A stretch of DNA of 64,000 bases from the NCBI RefSeq assembly GCF_005818865.1, contig NZ_VBRY01000006.1, forward strand, positions 124,001 through 188,000, in the 5' to 3' direction. The DNA comes from Mariprofundus erugo (GTDB taxonomy: Bacteria; Pseudomonadota; Zetaproteobacteria; Mariprofundales; Mariprofundaceae). How positions within the stretch are numbered: the stretch's first letter is position 1; each line of letters opens with the position of its first letter. The position numbers were made by a program, and so were the translations under genes. Below are positions 34,489 to 43,819 of the stretch, in pieces. The notes under the pieces are model-generated. The model made no database searches, was not told where the DNA came from, and saw only the letters and a list, made by a program, of their open reading frames with translations.

Positions 34489-35121
34489 ATGACGAAAGTA
34501 GCCTTGTATTATTACGCCGGCATCGCCTTGATGCTTTTTACGACCGCGACGGTTGAGGCGCAGGAGGTCCGGGTTTATGCCGGTTTGGGGGCCGGAGCCT
34601 ATTCGGTGAAGTATTCGGAAGAGGGCCCCAGCGGTGCTCTGTCAGTCAAAAAAAGTGCCTTGCCTTCAGGCATTATCAAGGTGGGGTTTGATTACAGTTA
34701 CTGGGGGGCTGAGCTTCGTGCCGGTGCCATGCCGGGGGCCAGCGCCCAGTTTCCGGTCGGAACCAAGGGAAGTGCCCGGCCGTTTGGTGTGAGCGTGCAG
34801 GCCAGCCCCTTTGTCTCATACCTGGCCAAGATGCAGTACCCTGTCAGTAAATCATTCAATATATATGCGCTACTGGGGGGGACAGCGGCCACCTATAGTG
34901 TCAACCCGACAGGTACGGGCGTGACCTTTAACTCCAAAGTGACCAAAACAGGATTTACCTACGGTTTCGGTGCAGCCTACAGGCCGCGTCCATTGTTTGC
35001 CGTTGAGATGGAGTGGATTCAGTACTGGTCGGACGTAACACTGGCTCTCTCTACTGCCGGTCGTTCCAAGGCCTCGTTCGGTGGCTTTGGCCTTTCGTTC
35101 AGTCGCTCATTTGATTATTAA
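34489..35121 (+). CDS. Outer-membrane beta-barrel protein (small, OmpA/OmpW-like size)
   Basis: A 210-residue exported protein: signal peptide to about TVEAQ, then alternating aromatic beta strands (GLGAGAYSVKY, GFDYSYWGAELRAG, YGFGAAYRPRPLFAVEMEWIQYW), ending in an aromatic residue (SFDY) as outer-membrane barrels do. ATG 34489 follows AGGGGTG. It lies between the YidD-like gene and the large cargo-like gene within the gsp operon; a role in anchoring or displaying secreted protein is a guess. Confidence 0.8.
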   Translation: MTKVALYYYAGIALMLFTTATVEAQEVRVYAGLGAGAYSVKYSEEGPSGALSVKKSALPSGIIKVGFDYSYWGAELRAGAMPGASAQFPVGTKGSARPFGVSVQASPFVSYLAKMQYPVSKSFNIYALLGGTAATYSVNPTGTGVTFNSKVTKTGFTYGFGAAYRPRPLFAVEMEWIQYWSDVTLALSTAGRSKASFGGFGLSFSRSFDY

Positions 35122-35160
35122 CAGATTTAACAGGTATCGGGGTAAGGCCGGGTGAGGCAT

Positions 35161-38100
35161 ATGCGTTTAGTTTTATCACTGCTTATTATTATGGTATTGA
35201 GTGGTCCGGTGAAGTCATTTGCCGCCACCACGGTTGTTGCTGACTCTGTTGCGGCCAACCTGGTGAACCGTTTTGTTCAGAATGCGGCAGGTGTGTTTGT
35301 GTCGCTGCCGTCAGTGGTCGCAACCTCTGCCGCCAATCAGACGGGCCTTGTGAATAATACCAACCTGGGAAACGTGCAGATTGCACCGGCTCCGGCGGCG
35401 GCTACACCGGTTGTACTCGGGGCAACGGGTATTATGCTGACCACCGGTAATATCAGTGGCACCGGTAATAATCTTGCCACAGCCGGTGATGCCGATGTTG
35501 ATGCCCAGCTTGCAGCCAATGCGGCGTTGTATGCAACCACCGGTACCTTTGATGCGTCGATGATTCAGTTTGATTTTACTGTGGCGGCAGGGGTCACTGC
35601 GGTGACCTTTGATCTGGTTTTTGCCAGTAACGAGGTGCCACTGGCGGTGAATCCGGATACAGCTGTAGTGATGGTGGATGGTGTCAACTATGCCAAGCTT
35701 TCCAATGGCCAGCTGTTAACGAATCAGACAGCCGGATTGCTGGTTGCAGCTCCCGGTGTTGTCACCGGTTATACCAATGCATCCCAGGTGCAAACTGTCA
35801 CTGCCGTGCTTAATCCGGCTCTGGCTACCCACCGCATTAAAATTGCCATTGCCGATAATGTTGACGGGCTGGTGGATTCAGCTGTCATTGTCTCCAATCT
35901 GACGACCACTGTCAGTGCTCAGGGCGGCATGGGTGTTGGTGATATCTTCCCGCCGGTGATTACCCCGGGTGCCAATGTAGTGATGGAAGCGACGGCAACA
36001 CTGACGCCGGTGAATCTCGGCGCTCCGGTCGTGACCGATAATGTGGACCTCAATCCGCGCGCGACGCCTGCCCCGGCAGGCCCTTATCCGGTCGGTGTGA
36101 CGGTCGTGACATGGACCTCGACCGATGCGGCACTCAACGTCGGCACTGCGACACAAACGGTCACCATTACCGATACCACGCCACCGGTGATTACGCCGCC
36201 ACCGGCCAATGGATTTTCAACCGCCAGCCCGACGATGAATGCCGATATCACCGCCTATCTTGCCACGGTGACGGCAACCGATCTGGTCGGTGTGGTCTTG
36301 CCTATTACCAATAATGCCCCGGCAGGTGGTTTCCCGATCGGTGCCACGACCGTGACATTTACTGCTGCTGACGCGGCCGGCAATATTGCGACAGCCACTA
36401 CAGTGATTACCGTGACTGCCGCGACAGTGATTAACGAGATCAATGCTGCGGCGCTGGCAACCCGACTGACTCAGTTTGATCCTGCCATTACGGTTTCATT
36501 GCCCACTGCGGTGACTGTTGCCAATCAGACAGGGGTGATCAATACCACCAACCTGGGCACGCTGAATGTATTGCCTGCTCCGATTGCTCTGACATTGCCT
36601 CAAACCGGTATTGTGCTGACGACCGGAAATATTACCGGTACCGGTGGTAACCTTGCACCTCCGCTTGCCTTGCCGGGTGATGCGGATGTCAGTGCGGCAC
36701 TTACGGCACACCCGTCGTTTAATACCACCGGTACCTTTGATGCTGCCAGCCTGCAGTTCTCTTTTACTGTACCGGCAGGCACGCCGTCGATCAGTCTGGA
36801 TTTTATCTATGCCACCAATGAGGCGCTTGCCGGTGTTCCATTTCCGGATGCGGCGGTGATTATGGTCGATGGCATCAACCGGGGTGTATTTACCAATGGT
36901 CTGCTGCTCTCTAATCTCAACGGTGCTTTCCTGACCGCGACTGCGGGCACCCTGATCGGAGGCTATACCAATGTCTCCCAACTGCAGACGCTGACAGCCC
37001 AGCTGGATCCGCTACTGGCAACCCATACGATCAAGATCACCATTGCGGATAATAGCGATGCCCTGACCGATTCAGCGCTGGTGCTGTCCAATATGCGCGT
37101 ATCAGCCAGTACGCAGAGCGGTATGGGCGTGGGCGATGTGTTTCCGCCGGTGATTACGCCCGCTGCCAATGTGACCATGGAGGCGACTGCAGCATTGACG
37201 CCGGTGAATCTCGGTCTGCCCATTGTGACCGATAATGTCGATCCGAATCCTGTGGCTACGCCATTGCCGCTGGGGCCATACCCGGTGGGTGTAACGCTGG
37301 TGACCTGGACCTCTACCGACGTGGCGCTGAATGTCGGTACAGCCATTCAGAGCGTCACCATTACCGATACCACGCCACCGGTGTTGACGGTGCCGGCCAA
37401 TGCGACGTTTGCTGCCACAACGCCATCAGGTATTCCGGCCAGTAACGGTGCTGTAGCGACCATCCTGGGTTCAGCTACAGCGACAGATGCGGTCGGTGTG
37501 GCAACGATCAGCAATAATGCTCCGGCACTGTTTCCGGTGGGTACGACAACCGTAACCTATACCGCACGCGATGTGACAGGGCTTACCTCCACTGCCAGCA
37601 TGAATATTGTCGTTACGCCATATGTTCCGGTCGGTGGTGTCGCCGTTGCCAATGGCGTGGACCAGATTCCGCCGGTGATCAAGCTGAATGGCTCCGTTGA
37701 GGATACGGTATTGCAAACCCCAGCGGCAGCTGCCTATGTGGATCCGGGCGCGACGGTGAAGGATAACTTTGACGGACCGGTTGTGCCGTCAGTGATTTTC
37801 GGCTTGCCGGCAATCGACACCTCCATCGTCGGTACGACGGTACTGACCTACACGGCAACCGATGCGGCAGGAAATAGCGCAAGTGTTTCCCGAATTGTGC
37901 ATGTGGTCGCGGCAGTTCCGGGACGGGATGTGCTGCCTCCGGTTGTTACGCCACCACTGGATATTGTCGTGCCGGCGGTCACCTTTGCCGGCGTGCCAAA
38001 AGCAGATGCAAGTCTGGCTGCTTTCTTTGCCGGAGCGACCGCACTGGACAATATCGTTGGCGCGACGGCGGTGACCAATGATGCTCCGGCTGTGTTGCCG

Positions 38101-39048
38101 GTCGGTAAAACAGTGGTGACCTTCTCATCGGTTGATCCCGACGGTAATCGTGGTACCTCAACGGCGACCGTGTATGTCAGTGGCATCACGCCGAACATGG
38201 GCTCTGCTGCCGATGCCGATGGTGACTTCATTCCCGATGACTGGGAAATTGCCATGTTTACTGCGCCCGGTTTGACAGCGGCACAGATTCTGGCGGTGGC
38301 AGGGCCGGCCACCGACTTCGATCTTGACGGCATTCTTGATTCAGCCGAGCGCATCCTTGGTACCAATCCGAAACTGGCCAATACCAATCCGTCGGGTGCC
38401 GCCTCTGACCTTAACGATGTGGTATACAGCAACAGCCCCAGCGATAGTGACTCCGATGGTATTATCGATGCACTTGAGGATAACGTCAGCGCGCTTGATC
38501 CATCGGTTGTGACCGGAATTCCATCGATTAACGGGGCCAGCACGTTTTCCATCAACGCCAATGGCAATGCGGTTCAGTCGGTTGCAGTTACACTTGCCAC
38601 CGGTGCGCCTGCTCCGGTCAATCAGGGACTTGGTACCCTTTCCTACAAGGTGCTGACAGCCGTCGGGGCAACCGTGACGGTGCGTATCAATTCAACCGTT
38701 CCCTTCGGTACCAATGGTCAATTCTACAAGCTTGATGCAGCCGGGAACTATACGCTGATCCCTGTTGCCTATGTGACAACGGTGGGGGCGAATACGATTG
38801 ATCTGACTCTGACCGATGGCGGGCCGCTCGACCAGGATGGCGTGGCCAATGGCGTGATTGTCGATCCGATTGCATTCGGCAGTGCACCACAGCTTATTGG
38901 CGGAAATGGTGGTGCGAATAAGGCAGGTTGTGTCATTCAGCCATCCGCTTCCTTTGATCCGGTCTTTCCGCTGCTGATAGCGTTGGGCTTTTTGTTCCTG
39001 GGTTTGCATCGGCAGCGGCTGGTCAGTCGTCAGGAGGGGAATCATTGA
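35161..39048 (+). CDS. Large surface protein with two choice-of-anchor-L domains, HYR modules and a JDVT-CTERM-like tail
   Basis: A 1295-residue protein. After the signal peptide there are two related choice-of-anchor-L-type domains (residues ~20-258 and ~425-655), both holding GDADV and a GVxxxxGIxLTTGNI-type stretch. HYR-like modules (ITDTTPPVITPP) follow each. Near residue 1015 lie calcium-binding-like DADGDFIPDDWE, DFDLDGILDSAE and SDSDGIIDALED motifs. The C-terminus has a glycine run, CVIQPSASFDP, one membrane helix (FPLLIALGFLFLGL) and basic residues: a JDVT-CTERM-like sorting tail. It ends exactly where gspG begins. Cargo of this T2SS is the natural hypothesis. Confidence 0.86.
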   Translation: MRLVLSLLIIMVLSGPVKSFAATTVVADSVAANLVNRFVQNAAGVFVSLPSVVATSAANQTGLVNNTNLGNVQIAPAPAAATPVVLGATGIMLTTGNISGTGNNLATAGDADVDAQLAANAALYATTGTFDASMIQFDFTVAAGVTAVTFDLVFASNEVPLAVNPDTAVVMVDGVNYAKLSNGQLLTNQTAGLLVAAPGVVTGYTNASQVQTVTAVLNPALATHRIKIAIADNVDGLVDSAVIVSNLTTTVSAQGGMGVGDIFPPVITPGANVVMEATATLTPVNLGAPVVTDNVDLNPRATPAPAGPYPVGVTVVTWTSTDAALNVGTATQTVTITDTTPPVITPPPANGFSTASPTMNADITAYLATVTATDLVGVVLPITNNAPAGGFPIGATTVTFTAADAAGNIATATTVITVTAATVINEINAAALATRLTQFDPAITVSLPTAVTVANQTGVINTTNLGTLNVLPAPIALTLPQTGIVLTTGNITGTGGNLAPPLALPGDADVSAALTAHPSFNTTGTFDAASLQFSFTVPAGTPSISLDFIYATNEALAGVPFPDAAVIMVDGINRGVFTNGLLLSNLNGAFLTATAGTLIGGYTNVSQLQTLTAQLDPLLATHTIKITIADNSDALTDSALVLSNMRVSASTQSGMGVGDVFPPVITPAANVTMEATAALTPVNLGLPIVTDNVDPNPVATPLPLGPYPVGVTLVTWTSTDVALNVGTAIQSVTITDTTPPVLTVPANATFAATTPSGIPASNGAVATILGSATATDAVGVATISNNAPALFPVGTTTVTYTARDVTGLTSTASMNIVVTPYVPVGGVAVANGVDQIPPVIKLNGSVEDTVLQTPAAAAYVDPGATVKDNFDGPVVPSVIFGLPAIDTSIVGTTVLTYTATDAAGNSASVSRIVHVVAAVPGRDVLPPVVTPPLDIVVPAVTFAGVPKADASLAAFFAGATALDNIVGATAVTNDAPAVLPVGKTVVTFSSVDPDGNRGTSTATVYVSGITPNMGSAADADGDFIPDDWEIAMFTAPGLTAAQILAVAGPATDFDLDGILDSAERILGTNPKLANTNPSGAASDLNDVVYSNSPSDSDSDGIIDALEDNVSALDPSVVTGIPSINGASTFSINANGNAVQSVAVTLATGAPAPVNQGLGTLSYKVLTAVGATVTVRINSTVPFGTNGQFYKLDAAGNYTLIPVAYVTTVGANTIDLTLTDGGPLDQDGVANGVIVDPIAFGSAPQLIGGNGGANKAGCVIQPSASFDPVFPLLIALGFLFLGLHRQRLVSRQEGNH

Positions 39049-39455
39049 TGAAGTATCATGTGGAGCAACAGCGCGGATTTACACTGCTGGAGATTATGGT
39101 GGTGCTGGTCATTATTGGTGTGATGGCAGCGCTGATTGCGCCGCGATTTGTCGAGAGAGCCGATGAGGCGAAGGTTTCAGCTACCCGGGTACAGATGCAG
39201 AATATTGCCCAGGCGCTGAAGCTTTATCGTTTGCAGCATGGCAGTTACCCGCCATCGGGAGCTGGTTTGAATGCGCTGGTTACGGCAGGAAAGAACGGCA
39301 GCCGTTATCTGGATGCCCTTCCCAGGGATGCATGGGGGCGCGAGTTTGTTTATCTCTCGCCGGGCGTACATGGCGATTTTGATATTCTTTCATATGGTGC
39401 TGATGGCCAGGCCGGCGGCAGCGGATTCGATGCCGACATCGGCAACTGGGAATAA
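39048..39455 (+). CDS. gspG: Type II secretion major pseudopilin GspG
   Basis: Prepilin with the cleavage/methylation motif RGFTLLEIMVVLVIIGVMAALIAPR and the GspG-specific C-terminal region (PRDAWGREFVYLSPG...HGDFDILSYGADGQAGGSG) that binds calcium in homologues. It is 135 residues, a typical length. CAGGAGGGG precedes the ATG, which overlaps the preceding stop codon. It forms the main shaft of the pseudopilus. Confidence 0.95.
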   Translation: MKYHVEQQRGFTLLEIMVVLVIIGVMAALIAPRFVERADEAKVSATRVQMQNIAQALKLYRLQHGSYPPSGAGLNALVTAGKNGSRYLDALPRDAWGREFVYLSPGVHGDFDILSYGADGQAGGSGFDADIGNWE

Positions 39456-39477
39456 CAGCTCCAGCCACATTGTTTGT

Positions 39478-40008
39478 ATGATGGGGGGGGGGAGTCACAG
39501 GCATGCCGGCTTTACCCTGATCGAGATACTGCTTGTGATTGTGATCATGTCAGTGGTGACTGCGATGATTGCACCTTCATATTTCTCGGTTGCCGTACCG
39601 TCGCTAGAGCAGCAGGGGAGAAGGCTGGCGCAGCTGCTCAGGCTCGCAGCAGAGGAAACCGCGCTGGAAGGACGCCCCATGCGCTGGTCTGCGCGCGCAC
39701 ATGGTTACGGTTTTGAACGTATCGATGCTGCAGGTAGCTGGCTTCTGTTGCGCGATCATCCATTTGAATCCTTTTCATTGCCTGCCGGTATTTCCATTGC
39801 AGATGTGCAGCCGGTGGATGTGATGAATGCCGGCCAGTCGACTTCAAAGCGGGATGAGGAGCCTGTGTTTGCTCATCTGACGCTGATGCCCGAGGGCATT
39901 GTCGAGCCAGCCAGTATCGTGCTTGCTGACCGTGAGGGGAAACAGTTGACGATCGTATTGCGGCCGGGGCCAGCAGGTATTGCCCTTGATGACGGGCAGT
40001 TGCAGTGA
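39478..40008 (+). CDS. gspH: Type II secretion minor pseudopilin GspH, with a G10 tract at the start
   Basis: Minor pseudopilin of about 176 residues with the N-methylation motif AGFTLIEILLVIVIMSVVTAMIAP. Two consecutive ATG codons (39478, 39481) begin the likely coding region, and a run of ten G (39483-39492) lies at codons 2-5, ahead of the prepilin motif. Slippage in this tract would shift the frame. There is no obvious Shine-Dalgarno site, so translation may depend on coupling to gspG or a further upstream start. The stop overlaps gspI. Confidence 0.87.
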   Translation: MMGGGSHRHAGFTLIEILLVIVIMSVVTAMIAPSYFSVAVPSLEQQGRRLAQLLRLAAEETALEGRPMRWSARAHGYGFERIDAAGSWLLLRDHPFESFSLPAGISIADVQPVDVMNAGQSTSKRDEEPVFAHLTLMPEGIVEPASIVLADREGKQLTIVLRPGPAGIALDDGQLQ

Positions 40009-40373
40009 AAAGAGAGCGGGGTTTTACCCTCATTGAGGCCATCGTTGCGCTGGGGATCGCGGCAACGGCACTGGTCATTCTGATGGGGCGACTGGGGGCA
40101 TCCGCAGATATTCAGCGCAGACTGGCATTTCATGCGCTGGCACTGGATGTGGCCAGCAATGAACTGGCAAGCCAGATACTGGCGGTATCTGCGGGCGGTA
40201 TGTCTCAAGCAGGCACTGAACAGAGTGGAAGTGTTGAGGTTGACGGGGTTTCATTAAGCTGGCGCAGCTGGACGGAGAAAACCATGCTGGATGGCTTTGT
40301 CAGACGCAATGTTGCCGTGAGTGCTCCGGGTGAAGAGGAGACGACCCTGTTTCTCTATCAGGAGATCCATTAA
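40005..40373 (+). CDS. gspI: Type II secretion minor pseudopilin GspI
   Basis: A 122-residue prepilin (RGFTLIEAIVALGIAATALV) with the SWRSW...RNVAVSAPG C-terminal pattern of the GspI family. GTG start overlaps the gspH stop (GTGA). It forms the pseudopilus tip with GspJ and GspK. Confidence 0.93.
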   Translation: MKRERGFTLIEAIVALGIAATALVILMGRLGASADIQRRLAFHALALDVASNELASQILAVSAGGMSQAGTEQSGSVEVDGVSLSWRSWTEKTMLDGFVRRNVAVSAPGEEETTLFLYQEIH

Positions 40374-40375
40374 CC

Positions 40376-41014
40376 GTGCCGTACTGCAGGCGAAGGGCCG
40401 AGACAATACGGGGCTTTACCCTGATTGAGGTGTTGATGGCGTTGACCATCTTTTCACTGATCGTGGTCATTGCCTATGGTGCGCTGGCAACTTCCGGTGA
40501 TGGATTTCGTATGCTCAAGGATGTACGTGACAAGCTTGAGCAGAGTGGCTGGATTGGCCGGCAACTACGAGCTGATATGGATGCACTGGCCTGGCCACAG
40601 GCGGGCAGCTTTTCTGCTGCCGCCCCTGTTTATGTTCGTAAGCCGCCAGTGGCCATGACCCATGATAATCGCGGCAGCAGTGAATTCGATCAGCTCTGGT
40701 TACTGGTGGCCGAGCCGGGACAGGCGGGAATTTCGGAAGTTCATTACTATATTGATGAAAGTAAATATCATCTGATCCGGGAGTCGCGCTTGCTATGGGC
40801 GCGCAATGGTGTCGAGCCGGTTCGCTGGGATATGGGTGAGGCACACAGCTGTGCGGTAGAAGCAATGGGGCTTGATGGACAGTGGCAGCCGGAGTGGAAA
40901 TCGATCAATCCGTTTGTCTGGCCGAAAGCTCTGCGCATTCGTATTTCAACTCAGGTTGATGGCAGTAACAGCCGGGAGTGGCTTCTTCCTTTGTTGTATG
41001 GTCGGCCCTTGTGA
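40376..41014 (+). CDS. gspJ: Type II secretion minor pseudopilin GspJ
   Basis: A 212-residue prepilin (RGFTLIEVLMALTIFSLIVV) with the larger C-terminal domain of GspJ. GTG start three bases after the gspI stop. The stop codon overlaps gspK, whose GTG start begins one base earlier. Confidence 0.92.
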   Translation: MPYCRRRAETIRGFTLIEVLMALTIFSLIVVIAYGALATSGDGFRMLKDVRDKLEQSGWIGRQLRADMDALAWPQAGSFSAAAPVYVRKPPVAMTHDNRGSSEFDQLWLLVAEPGQAGISEVHYYIDESKYHLIRESRLLWARNGVEPVRWDMGEAHSCAVEAMGLDGQWQPEWKSINPFVWPKALRIRISTQVDGSNSREWLLPLLYGRPL

Positions 41015-41946
41015 GTAAGCGGGAGAAGAGGGAAAGAGGGGCCGCCCTGATTATTGTACTGGGGCTGGTGGCATTGGTTGGTGCATGGGCCTCCTCAGCA
41101 GCCTTTGAGGATATGGTTTCGCTCAGGCGGGCAGAAAATATGCAGGATGCCATTCGTGCACAGCAGGGAAGTCGTTCGGCTCTGGCGTTGGCAGTAAAAG
41201 CACTCAGACAGGATGCGGCCAGGACGTCGATCGATGAGCCGGGAGAGCTGTGGGCAAGCCCCGTTCCCCCCTTTACCATCGATCAGGGAAGTGTTGCGCT
41301 GGTGATTACCGATGCCAACCGCCGCTTGAACCTGAACGACCTGGTGAATGATCAGGGCAAGTTGCAGATGGATGTATACGGGCGTCTGCGACGTCTGTTT
41401 GTGCGGACAGGGCTGGATGCCGGGCTGGTTGAAGCGCTGGCCGACTGGATGGATGCGGATGATCGCCCTGTAGGGGCATCGGGTGGGGAAGACAGCAGCT
41501 ATATCGACAAGCCATACCGGGTAAAGAACGGACGACTGGATCGCTGGAGTGAACTGGCCATGATTCATGGCTTCACCCGCGATGTCATGAACAAGCTGGC
41601 CACCGTGGTGGTGGTGCGACCTGTTCCGCAGGGTGATATGACCCCGATCAATCTGAACACGGCCGATGTGAATGTATTGCGGGCAGTTTTTCCCTCCATG
41701 AAGCCAGCGGATGCCGATGCATTGATTGCCGGGCGGCCTTATCAGAGTACGTCGGAAGCACTGGCTAACCGCTCATGGTCTACTGGTGTAAACCCGGCGG
41801 ACTTGAGTGTCACCAGTGATCTCTTTATCGTACGAACGGATGCCCGTTTCGGCAGGGCTCAACTGCGGGAGGAATATATGCTGATGCGTCAGGCGAATAT
41901 GCTGACACTTCTTTCGCGTGAGCGTTTGAGCTGGGGTGATATGTGA
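41011..41946 (+). CDS. gspK: Type II secretion minor pseudopilin GspK
   Basis: A 311-residue tip pseudopilin with a prepilin-like helix without the usual phenylalanine motif (RGAALIIVLGLVALVGAW), a large alpha domain (DQGSVALVITDANRRLNLNDLVN) and the NLNTADVNVLRAVFP motif. GTG 41011 overlaps the gspJ stop (GTGA) and is preferred over GTG 40978. Confidence 0.92.
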   Translation: MSKREKRERGAALIIVLGLVALVGAWASSAAFEDMVSLRRAENMQDAIRAQQGSRSALALAVKALRQDAARTSIDEPGELWASPVPPFTIDQGSVALVITDANRRLNLNDLVNDQGKLQMDVYGRLRRLFVRTGLDAGLVEALADWMDADDRPVGASGGEDSSYIDKPYRVKNGRLDRWSELAMIHGFTRDVMNKLATVVVVRPVPQGDMTPINLNTADVNVLRAVFPSMKPADADALIAGRPYQSTSEALANRSWSTGVNPADLSVTSDLFIVRTDARFGRAQLREEYMLMRQANMLTLLSRERLSWGDM

Positions 41947-43262
41947 GTGAGCGCGGGATAACGAGACTTGCGGTCAGCTTTGACGGTTCCGGCTGGTATG
42001 CTGCGGATCCGCTTGGCAATACCATGCCGTTGCCTGTCAGTGATGGCTGCTGGTTACCCGATCTCCCTGATGGCGCCAGTTGTGAACAGTTGCTGTTACC
42101 GGTCGAGCAATTGCTGGTGCGGGTGTTTTCGCTGCCGCTGACTTCGCCTCGTCTGATCGATGCAGGTATTCTCGGACAGGAGCTGGATGATCGTGCTGCG
42201 ATTGATATCGATGCATGGTGGCTGGGCTGGCTGGCTGCATCCGGGGTACAGCAGGCAGAGTCGTTATCACCCCGGGTTGCGGGTATCGTGTTTGGGCTTC
42301 CGATAAGCTGGAAAGAGGAGATTGATGCTTCGCCCGCATGGCAGCAGGTCAGGGTGGTGGCCGCTGATGCAGCGCTTCGTCTGGGCCGGCACCTTAACCC
42401 TAAATCCGAACACGACAGTCAGTCGTGGGAGGCTGTTTTTGATGCGGATCAGGATGGTTTCTTTTTCGGTTTGTGGCGGGGAGATGCCTGTTATGGCATG
42501 CGCCGTGTGAACCGCAGTGGCGCTTATGCCGGATACCTGGCGGAAGAGGTGACGCGGTCATTGCAGGCGATGGCTGCAACAGAGGCGATGGTTTGTCATT
42601 TTTCAGGCCTGCTTGATGAGCCATTGCTGCACGCCCTGAGGCTGCCATCGTGGCATGGCCGGACTGAGTCGGAGGGGGATTTGCCGACAAGGCATCAGGC
42701 TAACCTGGCATCTGCAACGATTTCTTCCGATGCATCCCTGTCTGCGGCCACAAGGATGAACTTTCGTCATGGCCGTTGGGCAGCCAGCAAAGGAATTGCG
42801 TGGATCAGACCATGGTATCGGGCCTTGTCACTTGCCGGGATGCTGCTGCTGTTATGGCTTGCCGGACTGGGTTACCAGATTCACAGCCTCAACACCAACC
42901 TCGCCGCCACACAACAGCAGATTGTGCAGGCGTTTCACCAGGGGCTGCCGGATGAAAAGGTGATGATCGATGCACTGGCACAGCTGCGTCGGGCGGCAGG
43001 TTCTTCCGGAGAGGTTTCCCCTCTTACAGCGCGCTGGCTTCAGCAGGTTGCAGCCGTGCATCAGGTTTACAAGGCGACGTCATGGCAGATGGGGGAACTT
43101 GAGTGGCAGGATGGCGTGATGAAAATGTCGGGTAAGGCGGCCAATCTGCAGCTGCTCAATGTGATTCGGCAGTCCCTGCAGAAGCAGACAGGTCGTGATG
43201 TTAAACTGCTGGATACCGATCTGAGCGGCCAGCAGGTGACATTCAGGATGCAATGGCAATGA
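41943..43262 (+). CDS. gspL: Type II secretion protein GspL
   Basis: A 439-residue bitopic protein: the cytoplasmic actin-like domain (from LAVSFDGSGWYAAD) binds GspE, a membrane helix lies at ~ALSLAGMLLLLWLAGLGYQ (near 300), and a periplasmic ferredoxin-like domain follows. GTG start overlaps the gspK stop. Sequence similarity in this family is low, so the call rests partly on position and architecture. Confidence 0.88.
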   Translation: MSERGITRLAVSFDGSGWYAADPLGNTMPLPVSDGCWLPDLPDGASCEQLLLPVEQLLVRVFSLPLTSPRLIDAGILGQELDDRAAIDIDAWWLGWLAASGVQQAESLSPRVAGIVFGLPISWKEEIDASPAWQQVRVVAADAALRLGRHLNPKSEHDSQSWEAVFDADQDGFFFGLWRGDACYGMRRVNRSGAYAGYLAEEVTRSLQAMAATEAMVCHFSGLLDEPLLHALRLPSWHGRTESEGDLPTRHQANLASATISSDASLSAATRMNFRHGRWAASKGIAWIRPWYRALSLAGMLLLLWLAGLGYQIHSLNTNLAATQQQIVQAFHQGLPDEKVMIDALAQLRRAAGSSGEVSPLTARWLQQVAAVHQVYKATSWQMGELEWQDGVMKMSGKAANLQLLNVIRQSLQKQTGRDVKLLDTDLSGQQVTFRMQWQ

Positions 43263-43819
43263 ACAGACGGCTGAAGGAACTTCTCTCTGCTCGACTGGAG
43301 GCGCAATGGTTGCCGCTGCGCGAAAGGGTTGAAACTGATCTGCTTCCCCGTTTTCAGCAGCTGCAAAGCAGGGAGCGCTATCTGCTGCTGGCTGCCGCTT
43401 TCATTTTACCGTTGATGATGCTGATCTTTCTGCTGATATTGCCGATGCAGGACCGGATCACAGAGCTGAATCGATCGCTGAAGATCGCTCAGCAGCAGGC
43501 GGGAGAGGCCGAACGTCTTGCCCGTCAACTGGTTGCCGGTGGTGGCAGCAAGATGGCACCGGTCAATGTGCTCTCCGATGTGGAGCGGTTGGCGCGTGCC
43601 TCAAAAGTCCGCCAGTACATGACCCGTATTCGGCCGCAGAATATGCCTGATTCGCGCGGGCAGCGCCTGCTGATTGAACTTAAGGATGTACCGTACAACG
43701 ATATGTTGCACTTTGTGGATGCCCTGGCTGGCGCCAGACTTGAATTGATCAATATGAAGGTGCAACCGGGCTCTTCGGCGGCACTTGTACAGGTTCAGTC
43801 ATTGATCGGCACACGATGA
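43253..43819 (+). CDS. gspM: Type II secretion protein GspM
   Basis: A 188-residue inner-membrane protein with one transmembrane helix (LLAAAFILPLMMLIFLLIL), an amphipathic coiled stretch (ITELNRSLKIAQQQAGEAERLARQ) and a periplasmic domain, the standard GspM plan. It overlaps gspL by 10 bases; ATG 43259 is an alternative start. Confidence 0.88.
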   Translation: MAMNRRLKELLSARLEAQWLPLRERVETDLLPRFQQLQSRERYLLLAAAFILPLMMLIFLLILPMQDRITELNRSLKIAQQQAGEAERLARQLVAGGGSKMAPVNVLSDVERLARASKVRQYMTRIRPQNMPDSRGQRLLIELKDVPYNDMLHFVDALAGARLELINMKVQPGSSAALVQVQSLIGTR

